From assembly GCA_023391155.1 (NCBI GenBank), contig JAEWBM010000065.1, forward strand, positions 1 through 24,808: a DNA stretch of 24,808 nucleotides, in the 5' to 3' direction. Of this stretch, positions 1-5,903 are shown piece by piece. The first letter of the stretch is position 1, and each line of letters starts with the position of its first letter. The notes beneath the pieces are model-generated. The model worked only from the letters and a program-made list of their open reading frames with translations, did no database searches and had not been told where the DNA came from. The stretch is from Acidobacteriota bacterium (GTDB taxonomy: Bacteria; Acidobacteriota; Blastocatellia; Pyrinomonadales; Pyrinomonadaceae). A program made the translations under genes and the position numbers.

Positions 1-79
1 CCCCCACACCAACAGACTCTTTAACAACCATGAACCTGCTACTTACACAAATGATTTGACACTACCGAAAAAACATGAA

Positions 80-205
80 TTTGAAAGTTCAAATCCACGA
101 TTTAAAAGTCCAAATCCACGATTTGAAAGTCCAGATCCACGATTTGAAAGTTCAGATCCACGATTTGAAAGTTCAGATCCACGATCTGAAAACTCAAATC
201 CACGA
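80..205. repeat. Six tandem copies of a 21-bp unit
   Basis: Units start at 80, 101, 122, 143, 164 and 185. Each is a variant of TTTGAAAGT(T/C)CA(A/G)ATCCACGA with one to a few substitutions. Because 21 is a multiple of three, every frame stays open across it and yields a seven-residue repeat (for example NPRFESP), so open frames here are a by-product of the repeat. There are no unique spacers, so this is not a CRISPR array. The function is unknown; it may be a copy-number-variable minisatellite. Confidence 0.9.
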
Positions 206-328
206 TTTTGGTCTGAAAACGTACGCCTTCAATACGTTTTCCCCGATTTCCGCCGGGTCGAAGGCTGCCGCTATTTGCAGGAAAGCTGTGCATTTCCTCT
301 CTTGCGGCTCCCGCCGGGTCTCCGAGAA

Positions 329-381
329 ATCTACCACCCCGTCCGCTTCGCGGCCACCCCTCCTATCCAGGAGGGGAGCTT
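329..381 (-). repeat. 53-bp palindromic dispersed element, intergenic copy
   Basis: The reverse complement of this stretch matches 20650-20702 inside coaBC with a single difference. The element contains a perfect 8-bp stem (CCCCTCCT/AGGAGGGG) around a 4-nt loop and a second small stem (CCGC GAA GCGG). Flanking sequence differs between the two copies, which defines the element borders and marks it as a mobile or dispersed repeat rather than a duplicated gene. Confidence 0.85.
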
Positions 382-435
382 CGCATTCGCCATTCTCCGT
401 TCTCAATTAAAAAGGGCTCTGCCCCTATGATGAGC

Positions 436-562
436 GGAAGGGCTCCGGCCTTCCGGCTCGGTCTTCTTAAATAGATAGCCCCGGGCTTCAGCCCGGGGTT
501 CAGATCCCGAGAACACTCAAGGAGGGGCTTTAGCCCCGACAAAGTTGCTCCCTTACAGGGAG
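436..562. repeat. Cluster of four hairpin-forming (REP-like) palindromes
   Basis: Four inverted repeats lie in a row. They are 436-454 (GGAAGG/CCTTCC), 479-498 (CCCCGGGC/GCCCGGGG, loop TTCA), 524-537 (GGGGC/GCCCC) and 548-562 (CTCCCT/AGGGAG, loop TAC). No coding potential is credible here. The density of short GC-rich stems between genes is typical of repetitive extragenic palindrome families. No T-tract follows the stems, so they are not obvious intrinsic terminators. Confidence 0.7.
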
Positions 563-657
563 TGGTAGACGCGGATAGGCCTTCCCGGGGTTCCCGCTCC
601 GCCCCCACCCACGGGCCATTAAATTCATCGCCTTCAGCGATGAGATCGTCAATTCCC

Positions 658-719
658 ACTCTCATCTCTCATCTCTGACCTCTCAGCTCTCATTTCTCAT
701 TTCTCATCTCTCATTTCTC
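658..719. repeat. Low-complexity TCTCAT(T/C) heptamer tract
   Basis: A pyrimidine-rich tract of imperfect 7-bp units (TCTCATC, TCTCATT and variants). Between it and the gene at 1100 I see no convincing coding sequence; the only structure noted there is the possible promoter at 754-781. Confidence 0.7.
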
Positions 720-753
720 TCCAAGGGGAGCTCCGCCCCCGCCAACAAAAATC

Positions 754-781
754 TTGACACCAATTCCCGGCCTGTTATACG
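754..781 (+). promoter_or_regulatory. Possible sigma70 promoter
   Basis: TTGACA at 754-759 matches the -35 consensus. TATACG at 776-781 is a fair -10 with a 16-bp spacer. If used, it would give a leader of about 310 nt before the secreted-protein gene at 1100. The match is by eye only. Confidence 0.35.
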
Positions 782-1099
782 TTGAACAGCAATTGTTTCG
801 AAGTTTACCGCTGCAGTTCTTCCGCAATACGCAACCGAACACAGCCCACAATAAGGAGCCAATTATTCGCCACCGTTTACAACCGAATCGCCCTTTCACT
901 GAATCCCACGACCGTATAGCCGCGCCGAACCGATATCGAAAAAAAGGTTACCAAACGCATTTGGACCCGCCGACAGATTATTTATCGTGGAGGAATTGCA
1001 ATAATGCAGGCGCGACCCCGATTTCCGGTCCTACGCTCAGGAGAGGCAGAAACTATTGAATAATGAATTGCAGTACTCAAGATGAAGGAGGACTCCACC

Positions 1100-1543
1100 A
1101 TGAATTACAGAATTTACATTGCGCTTTTTATCGTTATGGTGTGTCAGGGACTAGTGTTCGGCCAAGAGCGGAAAGACTGTGGTGCGACAAAATATGTGGA
1201 TTATAACCAAGTGACTAATGAAGCCCTGGAGATTAGTAGGATCAAAGGCCGAATAGTGGCTGACGATAATGATGATGTATTGGATGGGCTTTGCGTAGTG
1301 TTGTTTGACGAAACCGATAAGAAGATCGTTGCGTACGTCACGCCGGACAGAAAGGGGAAGTTTCGCTTTGGGAAGGTTCCCGAGGGCAGGTACCGTCTGG
1401 TGGTTATCCAAGAATTTAACGCATACTGTGCAGCCAATGTCCTGATAGCGACCGGCAAATCTCACTCCAAGGGGGCCTCAATCGTCGTAGTGATGAAACC
1501 GGCAGCCATCGATGATTGTAGCTATGGACACTTGGCATATTAA
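1100..1543 (+). CDS. Small secreted protein with carboxypeptidase-regulatory-like domain
   Basis: A 147-residue protein. The N-terminus is a clear signal peptide: MNYR, then a hydrophobic run to about residue 20, with likely cleavage near FG-QE at 20-22. Residues about 47-105 (IKGRIVADD, then VPEGRYRLVV) look like the transthyretin-like beta-sandwich of carboxypeptidase-regulatory/SpaA-type domains, in which a GxFxFxxVPxGxYxL pattern is usual. The ATG at 1100 is chosen because AAGGAGG at 1085-1091 sits 8 nt upstream; the in-frame ATG at 1082 overlaps that ribosome site. Four cysteines in the mature part could form disulfides. The function is unknown; it is probably periplasmic or extracellular. 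It stands alone between the repeat region and Rhs remnants. Confidence 0.75.
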   Translation: MNYRIYIALFIVMVCQGLVFGQERKDCGATKYVDYNQVTNEALEISRIKGRIVADDNDDVLDGLCVVLFDETDKKIVAYVTPDRKGKFRFGKVPEGRYRLVVIQEFNAYCAANVLIATGKSHSKGASIVVVMKPAAIDDCSYGHLAY

Positions 1544-1630
1544 ATAAACGTATCAAATGATCGGCAACTGTTTCGAATGATTACGGGCATATCGTAAGCT
1601 GACGCATCAGCAAACTGACTTAAGATTTAT

Positions 1631-1800
1631 CGTGACGGTAACCGGAACTTTGACGAGGCGAACACGACCTTTACCGGCTTTGACAAGCTCTGCGAAAGCG
1701 GCAGCGCTCTTTGCGAGGAGCTTCGCAAGGTACTGAACCCTGATGTCAATCAGTCCAACAATCGCCTGAGTTCGGGCGATGGCTATGTCTTTGACGATTC
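1631..1800 (+). repeat. Direct repeat, left copy (Rhs segment)
   Basis: This 170-bp stretch aligns without gaps to 4217-4386, with about 23 differences by hand count, most at third codon positions. It encodes the Rhs segment GNRNFDEANT to NRLSSGDGYVFD. The pair lies in the same orientation, 2586 bp apart, and brackets the toxin-like tail and immunity gene. Confidence 0.85.
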
Positions 1801-1861
1801 GGGGAACACGACGCGGGATCCGCAACTTCGGAAGTTCACTTACGATGCCGAGAACAAACAG

Positions 1862-3469
1862 GTGAAGGTGGAATCGGTCAATTCGGGCGGGACGGTCACG
1901 GGAACTATCGGGGAATATGTTTACGACGGCGACGGAAAGAGGATAAAAAAGATCGTGCCTTCGACCGTCGCGCCATTTAATGATGAGGTAACCGTGTTCG
2001 TCTATGACGCCGCTGGCAAACTGGTCGCCGAATACGCGACCGAGATCTCCCAAGACCCGAAGGTGAGCTACACAACAGCAGACCACCTCGCCAGCCCGCG
2101 GATCCTGACCGACGAAAACGGCGTCACCATCTCCCGCCGCGACTTCCACCCCTTCGGCGAAGAGATCCTAACAAACCACCGCCACGCCGAACTCGGCTAC
2201 ACCCCGGATGATGTACGGCAGAAATTCACGACCTATGAGCGCGATGGAGAGGCGGATTTGGATTATGCCCAGGCGAGATATTACGCGAAAAACATTGGAC
2301 GATTCAACTCTGCTGACGAACCGTTATTAGATCAGTGGGAGGACGAACCCCAGTCGTGGAATTTGTATCTTTACGTAAGGAACAATCCACTCAATTTGGT
2401 GGATCCCCTAGGGCAAAGCGCAGGATGCCCGGACGGCAGCTGCTTCAAACCATGTCCCGACGGAAAAGATTGTACATATGATGATGAGGGTAATATAACG
2501 CACATGGAGGATGGCCCCATTATCAAGGTTACGACTCGTGAAAAAGATCCGAACCCGTTTAGGGACTTTTTCAAAGGATTTCAACGTGTTGCGGAGCCAA
2601 TGCAGCCCATCGTAGAGGCAATAACTCCGGCGGCTGGCCCGGGCGGGGTGGTGATTAAAGGCGGAATGTGGATATTCAAAGGCGGTAAATGGGCTTATGG
2701 CGCTCTTAAGTTAGGTAGTAAAGCTCGCCGATCATTACCTGTCCTTCAAAAAATATGCTTTATAGCTGGAACGCCAGTACTCACCAAGGCCGGCTTAAAA
2801 CCGATCGAGGAGATTCGCGAGGGCGACGAGGTGTTGAGCTACAATGAGAAGACCAAGCAAAATGAGTATAAGAAGGTTGTCCGGACATTTGAAAGAATTG
2901 CCGAGGCCGGGCGGATTCTCTCGGTCAAGGTCCGAGGCGAAGCTGCGCCTTTGGGCGTTACGCACGAACATCCGTTTTATGTCAGAATTCACCGTGCAAG
3001 AGACAACACCTCAAGCGGGGATGACGGCGGCGAGTGGATCGAGGCCGGAGCCCTTCGAGTCGGTGACGATATCCGCAAAGCCGACGGCACATGGGCGAGA
3101 GTTGAATCAATAATCCAACGAAACGAGGGCGCGAAGGTTTACAACTTTGAGGTCGCCGATAATCACAACTATTTTGTTGGCGGCACGGGTTTACTAGCTC
3201 ACAATCAGTGTATTGTTAATCTGACAAGAGCTGGTAAGCGTGCAATCGGCAACCTAGCGAAACACAAGGATGAACTTGTTCGCGATGTTCAAAGAGCACG
3301 AGGTGGAAAAGCAGGTGCATGGAATGCAATAGACACTATCGAAGACGGAGTCGATTATAGTAACGTGACCTTAGGCGAGGTAGCCAACGCTGCGGCTCGA
3401 GGAGTTGGCGCTGCGGAGAGAGTACTAAAACAAGTCAAGGACGCTGCCCGTTTGGCCGGAAACAACTAG
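1862..3469 (+). CDS. 5'-truncated Rhs protein with HINT domain and C-terminal toxin-like tail
   Basis: The open frame runs from 1619, just after an in-frame TGA at 1616, to 3469. The first possible start is the GTG at 1862, which lies inside the conserved Rhs motif ENKQV and is probably not a true start. Numbering from that GTG (535 aa): Rhs repeats and core about 1-185, including DHLASPR, YAQARYYAKNIGRF and NPLNLVDPLGQ; a linker to 298; then a HINT (Hedgehog/intein, pretoxin) domain about 299-448 that starts with Cys299 (CFIAGTPV), has the THEHPF block and ends with His447-Asn448 before Gln-Cys. Residues 449-535 form an unrecognised tail where polymorphic toxins carry the effector. There is no signal peptide or N-terminal Rhs shell. 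It is either an orphan cassette or a pseudogene awaiting recombination with a full Rhs gene. Confidence 0.8.
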   Translation: MKVESVNSGGTVTGTIGEYVYDGDGKRIKKIVPSTVAPFNDEVTVFVYDAAGKLVAEYATEISQDPKVSYTTADHLASPRILTDENGVTISRRDFHPFGEEILTNHRHAELGYTPDDVRQKFTTYERDGEADLDYAQARYYAKNIGRFNSADEPLLDQWEDEPQSWNLYLYVRNNPLNLVDPLGQSAGCPDGSCFKPCPDGKDCTYDDEGNITHMEDGPIIKVTTREKDPNPFRDFFKGFQRVAEPMQPIVEAITPAAGPGGVVIKGGMWIFKGGKWAYGALKLGSKARRSLPVLQKICFIAGTPVLTKAGLKPIEEIREGDEVLSYNEKTKQNEYKKVVRTFERIAEAGRILSVKVRGEAAPLGVTHEHPFYVRIHRARDNTSSGDDGGEWIEAGALRVGDDIRKADGTWARVESIIQRNEGAKVYNFEVADNHNYFVGGTGLLAHNQCIVNLTRAGKRAIGNLAKHKDELVRDVQRARGGKAGAWNAIDTIEDGVDYSNVTLGEVANAAARGVGAAERVLKQVKDAARLAGNN

Positions 3470-3526
3470 CTTTCGTTGAAGATGTTGTGACTTGGATGAA
3501 AACCCCAAGCAAAGTTGAAAAGAAGG

Positions 3527-3964
3527 ATGTCGAATTACGACCAAATAGGAAGATTGTTTGACGCGGGCGAAAGGTTGGGTGCCGTTCGATATTCCATGTT
3601 TGACGTTGGTTCATCAGACGGACAAGACTGGATCGACGCTGTCGAACTGCAGTTCGAAGGAGGCACCATTGCCTCAATTTACGTCGATTCTGAGTTCGAT
3701 TGTTTAAGGCTCGAGTTCGGGGAAATCGAAATCCGCGAACAGTGCTACGCCATTGACGCGTCCGGAGCCATTCCTTGGGCTCAAGTCTTGGGCCGGAACG
3801 TTTCTTGGATATGGTTGCTTACAAATCATCAAGGTTACGAAGACGGCCTACGACTTGAGTTTAGCGGGGATGCCAAAGACAAAGAGGAAAATATTGTAAC
3901 GCTTATTGGAATCGCGTCTAAAATTGAGGTATTTTCCTCAACGAAAGTTTCTTTGTGGTTTTGA
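3527..3964 (+). CDS. Candidate immunity protein for the Rhs toxin tail
   Basis: A 145-residue soluble protein with no signal peptide or membrane segment, beginning 57 nt after the Rhs stop. It is acidic and beta-rich in appearance (DAVELQFEGGTIASIYVD, then LRLEFGEIEI). Size, position and orientation fit the immunity gene that normally follows a polymorphic toxin C-terminus; that role is inferred from context, as I do not recognise the family. The start is uncertain: ATG 3527 directly abuts AGAAGG with no spacer, and a TTG at 3515 would add four residues. Its base composition is more A/T-rich than the housekeeping genes of this window, like the toxin tail before it, which suggests joint transfer. 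Confidence 0.65.
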   Translation: MSNYDQIGRLFDAGERLGAVRYSMFDVGSSDGQDWIDAVELQFEGGTIASIYVDSEFDCLRLEFGEIEIREQCYAIDASGAIPWAQVLGRNVSWIWLLTNHQGYEDGLRLEFSGDAKDKEENIVTLIGIASKIEVFSSTKVSLWF

Positions 3965-4013
3965 CTCACTCGTCTAGGCGTGGTCAGGAACGTCCCCGAC
4001 AATGCGAAAAGAT

Positions 4014-4077
4014 GGGGTCAGACCTACGATTTTGCGATTCGACAAAAAATGAAGAGGGGTCGGGCCTGCATTTTTGC
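4014..4077. repeat. Pair of imperfect 22-bp GGGGTC repeats
   Basis: GGGGTCAGACC followed by TACGATTTTGC (4014-4035) and GGGGTCGGGCC followed by TGCATTTTTGC (4056-4077) agree at 17 of 22 positions. The first lies in an imperfect inverted repeat (AATGCGAAAA ... TTTTGCGATT, about 4001-4040). GGGGTCAGACC cores are common beside REP-associated tyrosine transposases in many bacteria, but no transposase gene is present here. Confidence 0.5.
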
Positions 4078-4111
4078 AATTCTCACAACGGCATCACCGC
4101 ATTGTTCGGCT

Positions 4112-4386
4112 AACCAACGCATCAACTCGCTGAACCGGTTAAAGTCGGCCGTGGAGAACATCACACCCAACGGCGGCTCGCAGTCGATGTCGTGGGAGCA
4201 GACCTTTGATTTTGACCGTTACGGCAATCGTAACTTTGACGAGGCGAACACGAGCTTCACCGGCTTTGACGAGCTCTGCGCAAGCGGCAGCGCTCTTTGC
4301 GAGGAGTTGCGAAAGGTCTTGAATCCAGCCGTCAATCAATCCGACAACCGCCTGAGTTCGAGCGACGGCTATGTCTTTGACAATTC
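4112..4386 (+). pseudogene. Rhs gene fragment
   Basis: In one frame this reads NQRINSLNRLKSAVEN, then SWEQTFDFDRYGNRNFDE, and on to NRLSSSDGYVFDNS, which is recognisable Rhs/YD-repeat sequence. Homology stops abruptly after 4386, where a palindromic repeat block begins. The frame stays open only by chance to 4513 through Cys- and Pro-rich repeat-derived residues. There is no start, signal or core domain. It is a remnant of another Rhs copy, overlapping in content with the first Rhs gene over 170 bp. Confidence 0.85.
4217..4386 (+). repeat. Direct repeat, right copy (Rhs segment)
   Basis: Partner of 1631-1800. The alignment is gap-free and ends sharply at GA(C/T)(G/A)ATTC. Beyond it the left copy continues as Rhs (GNTTRDP) while this copy passes into palindromic repeats, so this copy is the disrupted one. 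Confidence 0.85.
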
Positions 4387-4394
4387 ATCTCCGC

Positions 4395-4493
4395 ACACAT
4401 GCAGGCAGGGATGCCCGCCTTCCAAAAAGGCAAGCACGGATGCTTGCCCTCCAGTCAAGCCAGCGTTCCGGTCATGCGGACAGGAGTGTCCGC
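4395..4493. repeat. Palindromic repeat block interrupting the Rhs fragment
   Basis: Contains two perfect hairpins, 4429-4448 (GGCAAGCA/TGCTTGCC, loop CGGA) and 4476-4493 (GCGGACA/TGTCCGC, loop GGAG), plus an imperfect one near 4402-4420 (GGCAGGGATGCCCGCC). The stems share a design, with a purine-rich GGA loop, suggesting one family of dispersed palindromes. The block sits exactly where Rhs homology ends. Confidence 0.7.
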
Positions 4494-4509
4494 GCTTCTT
4501 CGCCCATGT

Positions 4510-4539
4510 TTGACATAGTGAACTGCGGGTCTTTAAAAT
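4510..4539 (+). promoter_or_regulatory. Promoter of tRNA-Gln
   Basis: A perfect -35 TTGACA lies at 4510-4515 and a near-perfect -10 TAAAAT at 4534-4539, with an 18-bp spacer. The expected transcription start is a few bases before the tRNA 5' end at 4551. It probably also transcribes the thioesterase gene at 4630. Confidence 0.7.
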
Positions 4540-4550
4540 GTCCTTTGCGC

Positions 4551-4624
4551 TGGGAGATCGTCTAATGGTAAGACTCCAGTCTCTGGATCTGGCTATCGGG
4601 GTTCGAATCCCTGTCTCCCAGCCA
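4551..4624 (+). tRNA. tRNA-Gln (anticodon CTG)
   Basis: A 74-nt cloverleaf with encoded CCA. The acceptor stem is TGGGAGA/TCTCCCA with discriminator G, the D stem GTCT/AGAC, and the anticodon arm CCAGT CTCTGGA TCTGG. The anticodon is CTG, with a T-T mismatch closing the loop. The T arm is CGGGG TTCGAAT CCCTG. The anticodon and the TGGG...CCCAG ends match bacterial tRNA-Gln. A strong promoter lies directly upstream, and a protein gene begins 5 nt after the CCA. Confidence 0.95.
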
Positions 4625-4629
4625 TCTTT

Positions 4630-5076
4630 ATGAGCGATTGGCATGAAACCGATATCCGAGTCAGGTATGCCGAGACCGACCAAATGGGAATCGCTCACCA
4701 CTCTAACTACCTCATCTGGTTCGAGGCCGGCCGCAGCGAACTTTGCCGGGCAAAAGGTTTCTCATACCGAGCGATGGAAGAGGAAGACGACGCGCTGATG
4801 GTCGTCGCCGAGAGCTACGTCCGCTATAAATCACCTGCATTTTACGACGAGATATTGACGGTCCGCACCCAGGTGGCCGAGGTCCGCAGCCGCGCCATCC
4901 GCTTTGTTTACGAGATCCAACGAAAGGCCGATGACACGCTGATCGCCGAGGGCGAAACGCTGCACGTCATCACCGATTCGCAAAAGCGTGTCCGCACCGT
5001 CCCTGAAGTTTATAAACGCCTGCTGATAGAGGAAAACTCGCCGTCCGCCTTTCCCGCCGACCAGGCCCCGAGCTGA
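4630..5076 (+). CDS. ybgC: YbgC-family acyl-CoA thioesterase (hotdog fold)
   Basis: 148 residues, the usual size for the 4-hydroxybenzoyl-CoA thioesterase/YbgC family, which hydrolyses acyl-CoA thioesters in the cytoplasm. The N-terminal block RYAETDQMGIAHHSNYL (residues 12-28) carries the family signature, including the catalytic Asp in ETDQMG and the following HxxNY. The hotdog helix (WFEAGRSELCRAKG) and strand segments follow. The start at ATG 4630 is forced because the signature begins 12 residues later. It lies only 5 nt after the tRNA 3' end, so any ribosome site would fall inside the tRNA. In Proteobacteria ybgC accompanies tol-pal; here it does not, so its physiological substrate cannot be read from context. 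Confidence 0.9.
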   Translation: MSDWHETDIRVRYAETDQMGIAHHSNYLIWFEAGRSELCRAKGFSYRAMEEEDDALMVVAESYVRYKSPAFYDEILTVRTQVAEVRSRAIRFVYEIQRKADDTLIAEGETLHVITDSQKRVRTVPEVYKRLLIEENSPSAFPADQAPS

Positions 5077-5099
5077 TCTTCGCCGAAAATCCGCCAAAC

Positions 5100-5128
5100 T
5101 TGAATGTGCACCCCGGGCACTCTAAACT
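5100..5128 (+). promoter_or_regulatory. Weak possible promoter
   Basis: TTGAAT (5100-5105), a 17-bp spacer and TAAACT (5123-5128). A start about 7 nt downstream would coincide with the ATG at 5135, which would make a leaderless message. Both hexamers are only partial matches. Confidence 0.25.
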
Positions 5129-5134
5129 GAATCT

Positions 5135-5350
5135 ATGCCCGGAGCCGGCCGCGCCGAAGTTTATTTCATCGCGATAATGATGCTGTTGATCCTTGTGGGA
5201 TCCGGCGTCGCTCTCTATTTTTTCTTTAAGACCTATCGCAAGGAAATGGCCGAGCGCGCTGCACGCCAAGAGGCGAAACGCGAAGCGCTAGGCGCTGATG
5301 AACCGAAGGCGAACGGCGGCCCGGAGGAACCAAAAGATGCCGCACCTTAA
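5135..5350 (+). CDS. Small single-pass membrane protein
   Basis: 71 residues. One transmembrane helix spans about residues 9-31 (VYFIAIMMLLILVGSGVALY), followed by FFFKTYRKE, then a charged, Ala/Glu/Lys-rich tail likely in the cytoplasm. I do not recognise a family. It overlaps the next gene by 14 nt, so the pair is probably translationally coupled, and the GGAGGA that serves the downstream gene lies within this reading frame. No good ribosome site precedes its own ATG. Confidence 0.6.
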   Translation: MPGAGRAEVYFIAIMMLLILVGSGVALYFFFKTYRKEMAERAARQEAKREALGADEPKANGGPEEPKDAAP

Positions 5351-5894
5351 ACGCCTGGAACAGGGAAATTCGCTGCTGGTCGTGGTCGATATGCAGGAGG
5401 CATTCCGGTCGCCGATCGGCGATTTTGCGCTCGTTGCCTCGAGGATCTCTGTCGCCGTCCGCGGATTTCAGGCGCTCGGCCAGTCGATCGTCGTTACGGA
5501 GCAATACCCCCGGGGCCTCGGGCCCACTGTCGAGGAGATCAGCCTGGTCCTCGAGGACGAAACTCCGACGATCGAAAAGCACACCTTCAGCGCCTGCGGC
5601 TCAGACGAGTTCGTCAAAATGATAAAGACCTCCGGCGCGAAACAGATCGTCATCTGCGGCATCGAAACGCACGTTTGCGTTAACCAGACCGCCCACGATC
5701 TGATCAGTATGGGGCTCGAGGTCCATCTGCTCGCCGATTGTACCGCGTCGCGATTTGAACATGATCGACACGCAGGCGTTGCAAAGATGTACGCCAGCGG
5801 CGTCGTGCCGTCGTCAACCGAAATGGCGCTTTTTGAACTGATGCACGATTCGCAGCACCCGCAATTCAAAGAGGTCCAGGATCTCATCCGTTAA
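5337..5894 (+). CDS. Isochorismatase-family cysteine hydrolase
   Basis: 185 residues. The Asp-Lys-Cys catalytic triad of the family is visible: Asp18 in VVVDMQEAF, Lys81 in TIEKHTFSA and Cys114 in the hallmark GIETHVCV, with the preceding cis-peptide region at VICGIE. The family covers nicotinamidases, isochorismatases and other amide or vinyl-ether hydrolases. This compact form, lacking a metal-binding DxHxxxH loop, resembles YcaC-type/unspecified members, so the substrate is unknown. The ATG at 5337 is preferred because GGAGGA at 5323-5328 lies 8 nt upstream; a start at 5298 would add a basic, non-conserved extension. It overlaps the small membrane protein and is followed after 9 nt by the helicase gene. 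Confidence 0.88.
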   Translation: MPHLKRLEQGNSLLVVVDMQEAFRSPIGDFALVASRISVAVRGFQALGQSIVVTEQYPRGLGPTVEEISLVLEDETPTIEKHTFSACGSDEFVKMIKTSGAKQIVICGIETHVCVNQTAHDLISMGLEVHLLADCTASRFEHDRHAGVAKMYASGVVPSSTEMALFELMHDSQHPQFKEVQDLIR

Positions 5895-5903
5895 CGTTTT
5901 CAG

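Noticed and set aside
80..205. CRISPR array
   Set aside because: The units are contiguous without spacers and no cas gene is nearby.
56..430. Open frames of 60-124 codons across the 21-bp repeats
   Set aside because: All frames are open because the unit length is a multiple of three and lacks stops. Past the repeat the sequence is palindromic intergenic DNA with no ribosome site or family resemblance.
754..1059. 101-codon open frame before the secreted-protein gene
   Set aside because: Starts with a TTG inside a promoter-like TTGACA, has no ribosome site, and its composition looks like translated non-coding DNA.
2756..3211. A true splicing intein inside the Rhs protein
   Set aside because: The domain ends His-Asn followed by Gln, not a Ser/Thr/Cys nucleophile directly, and no host protein is interrupted. 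A pretoxin-type HINT domain cleaving off the tail fits better.
3980..4513. A single 177-aa protein
   Set aside because: It is a mixture of an intergenic repeat, an Rhs fragment (4112-4386) and palindromic repeats that happen to stay open; only the middle part has protein-like homology.
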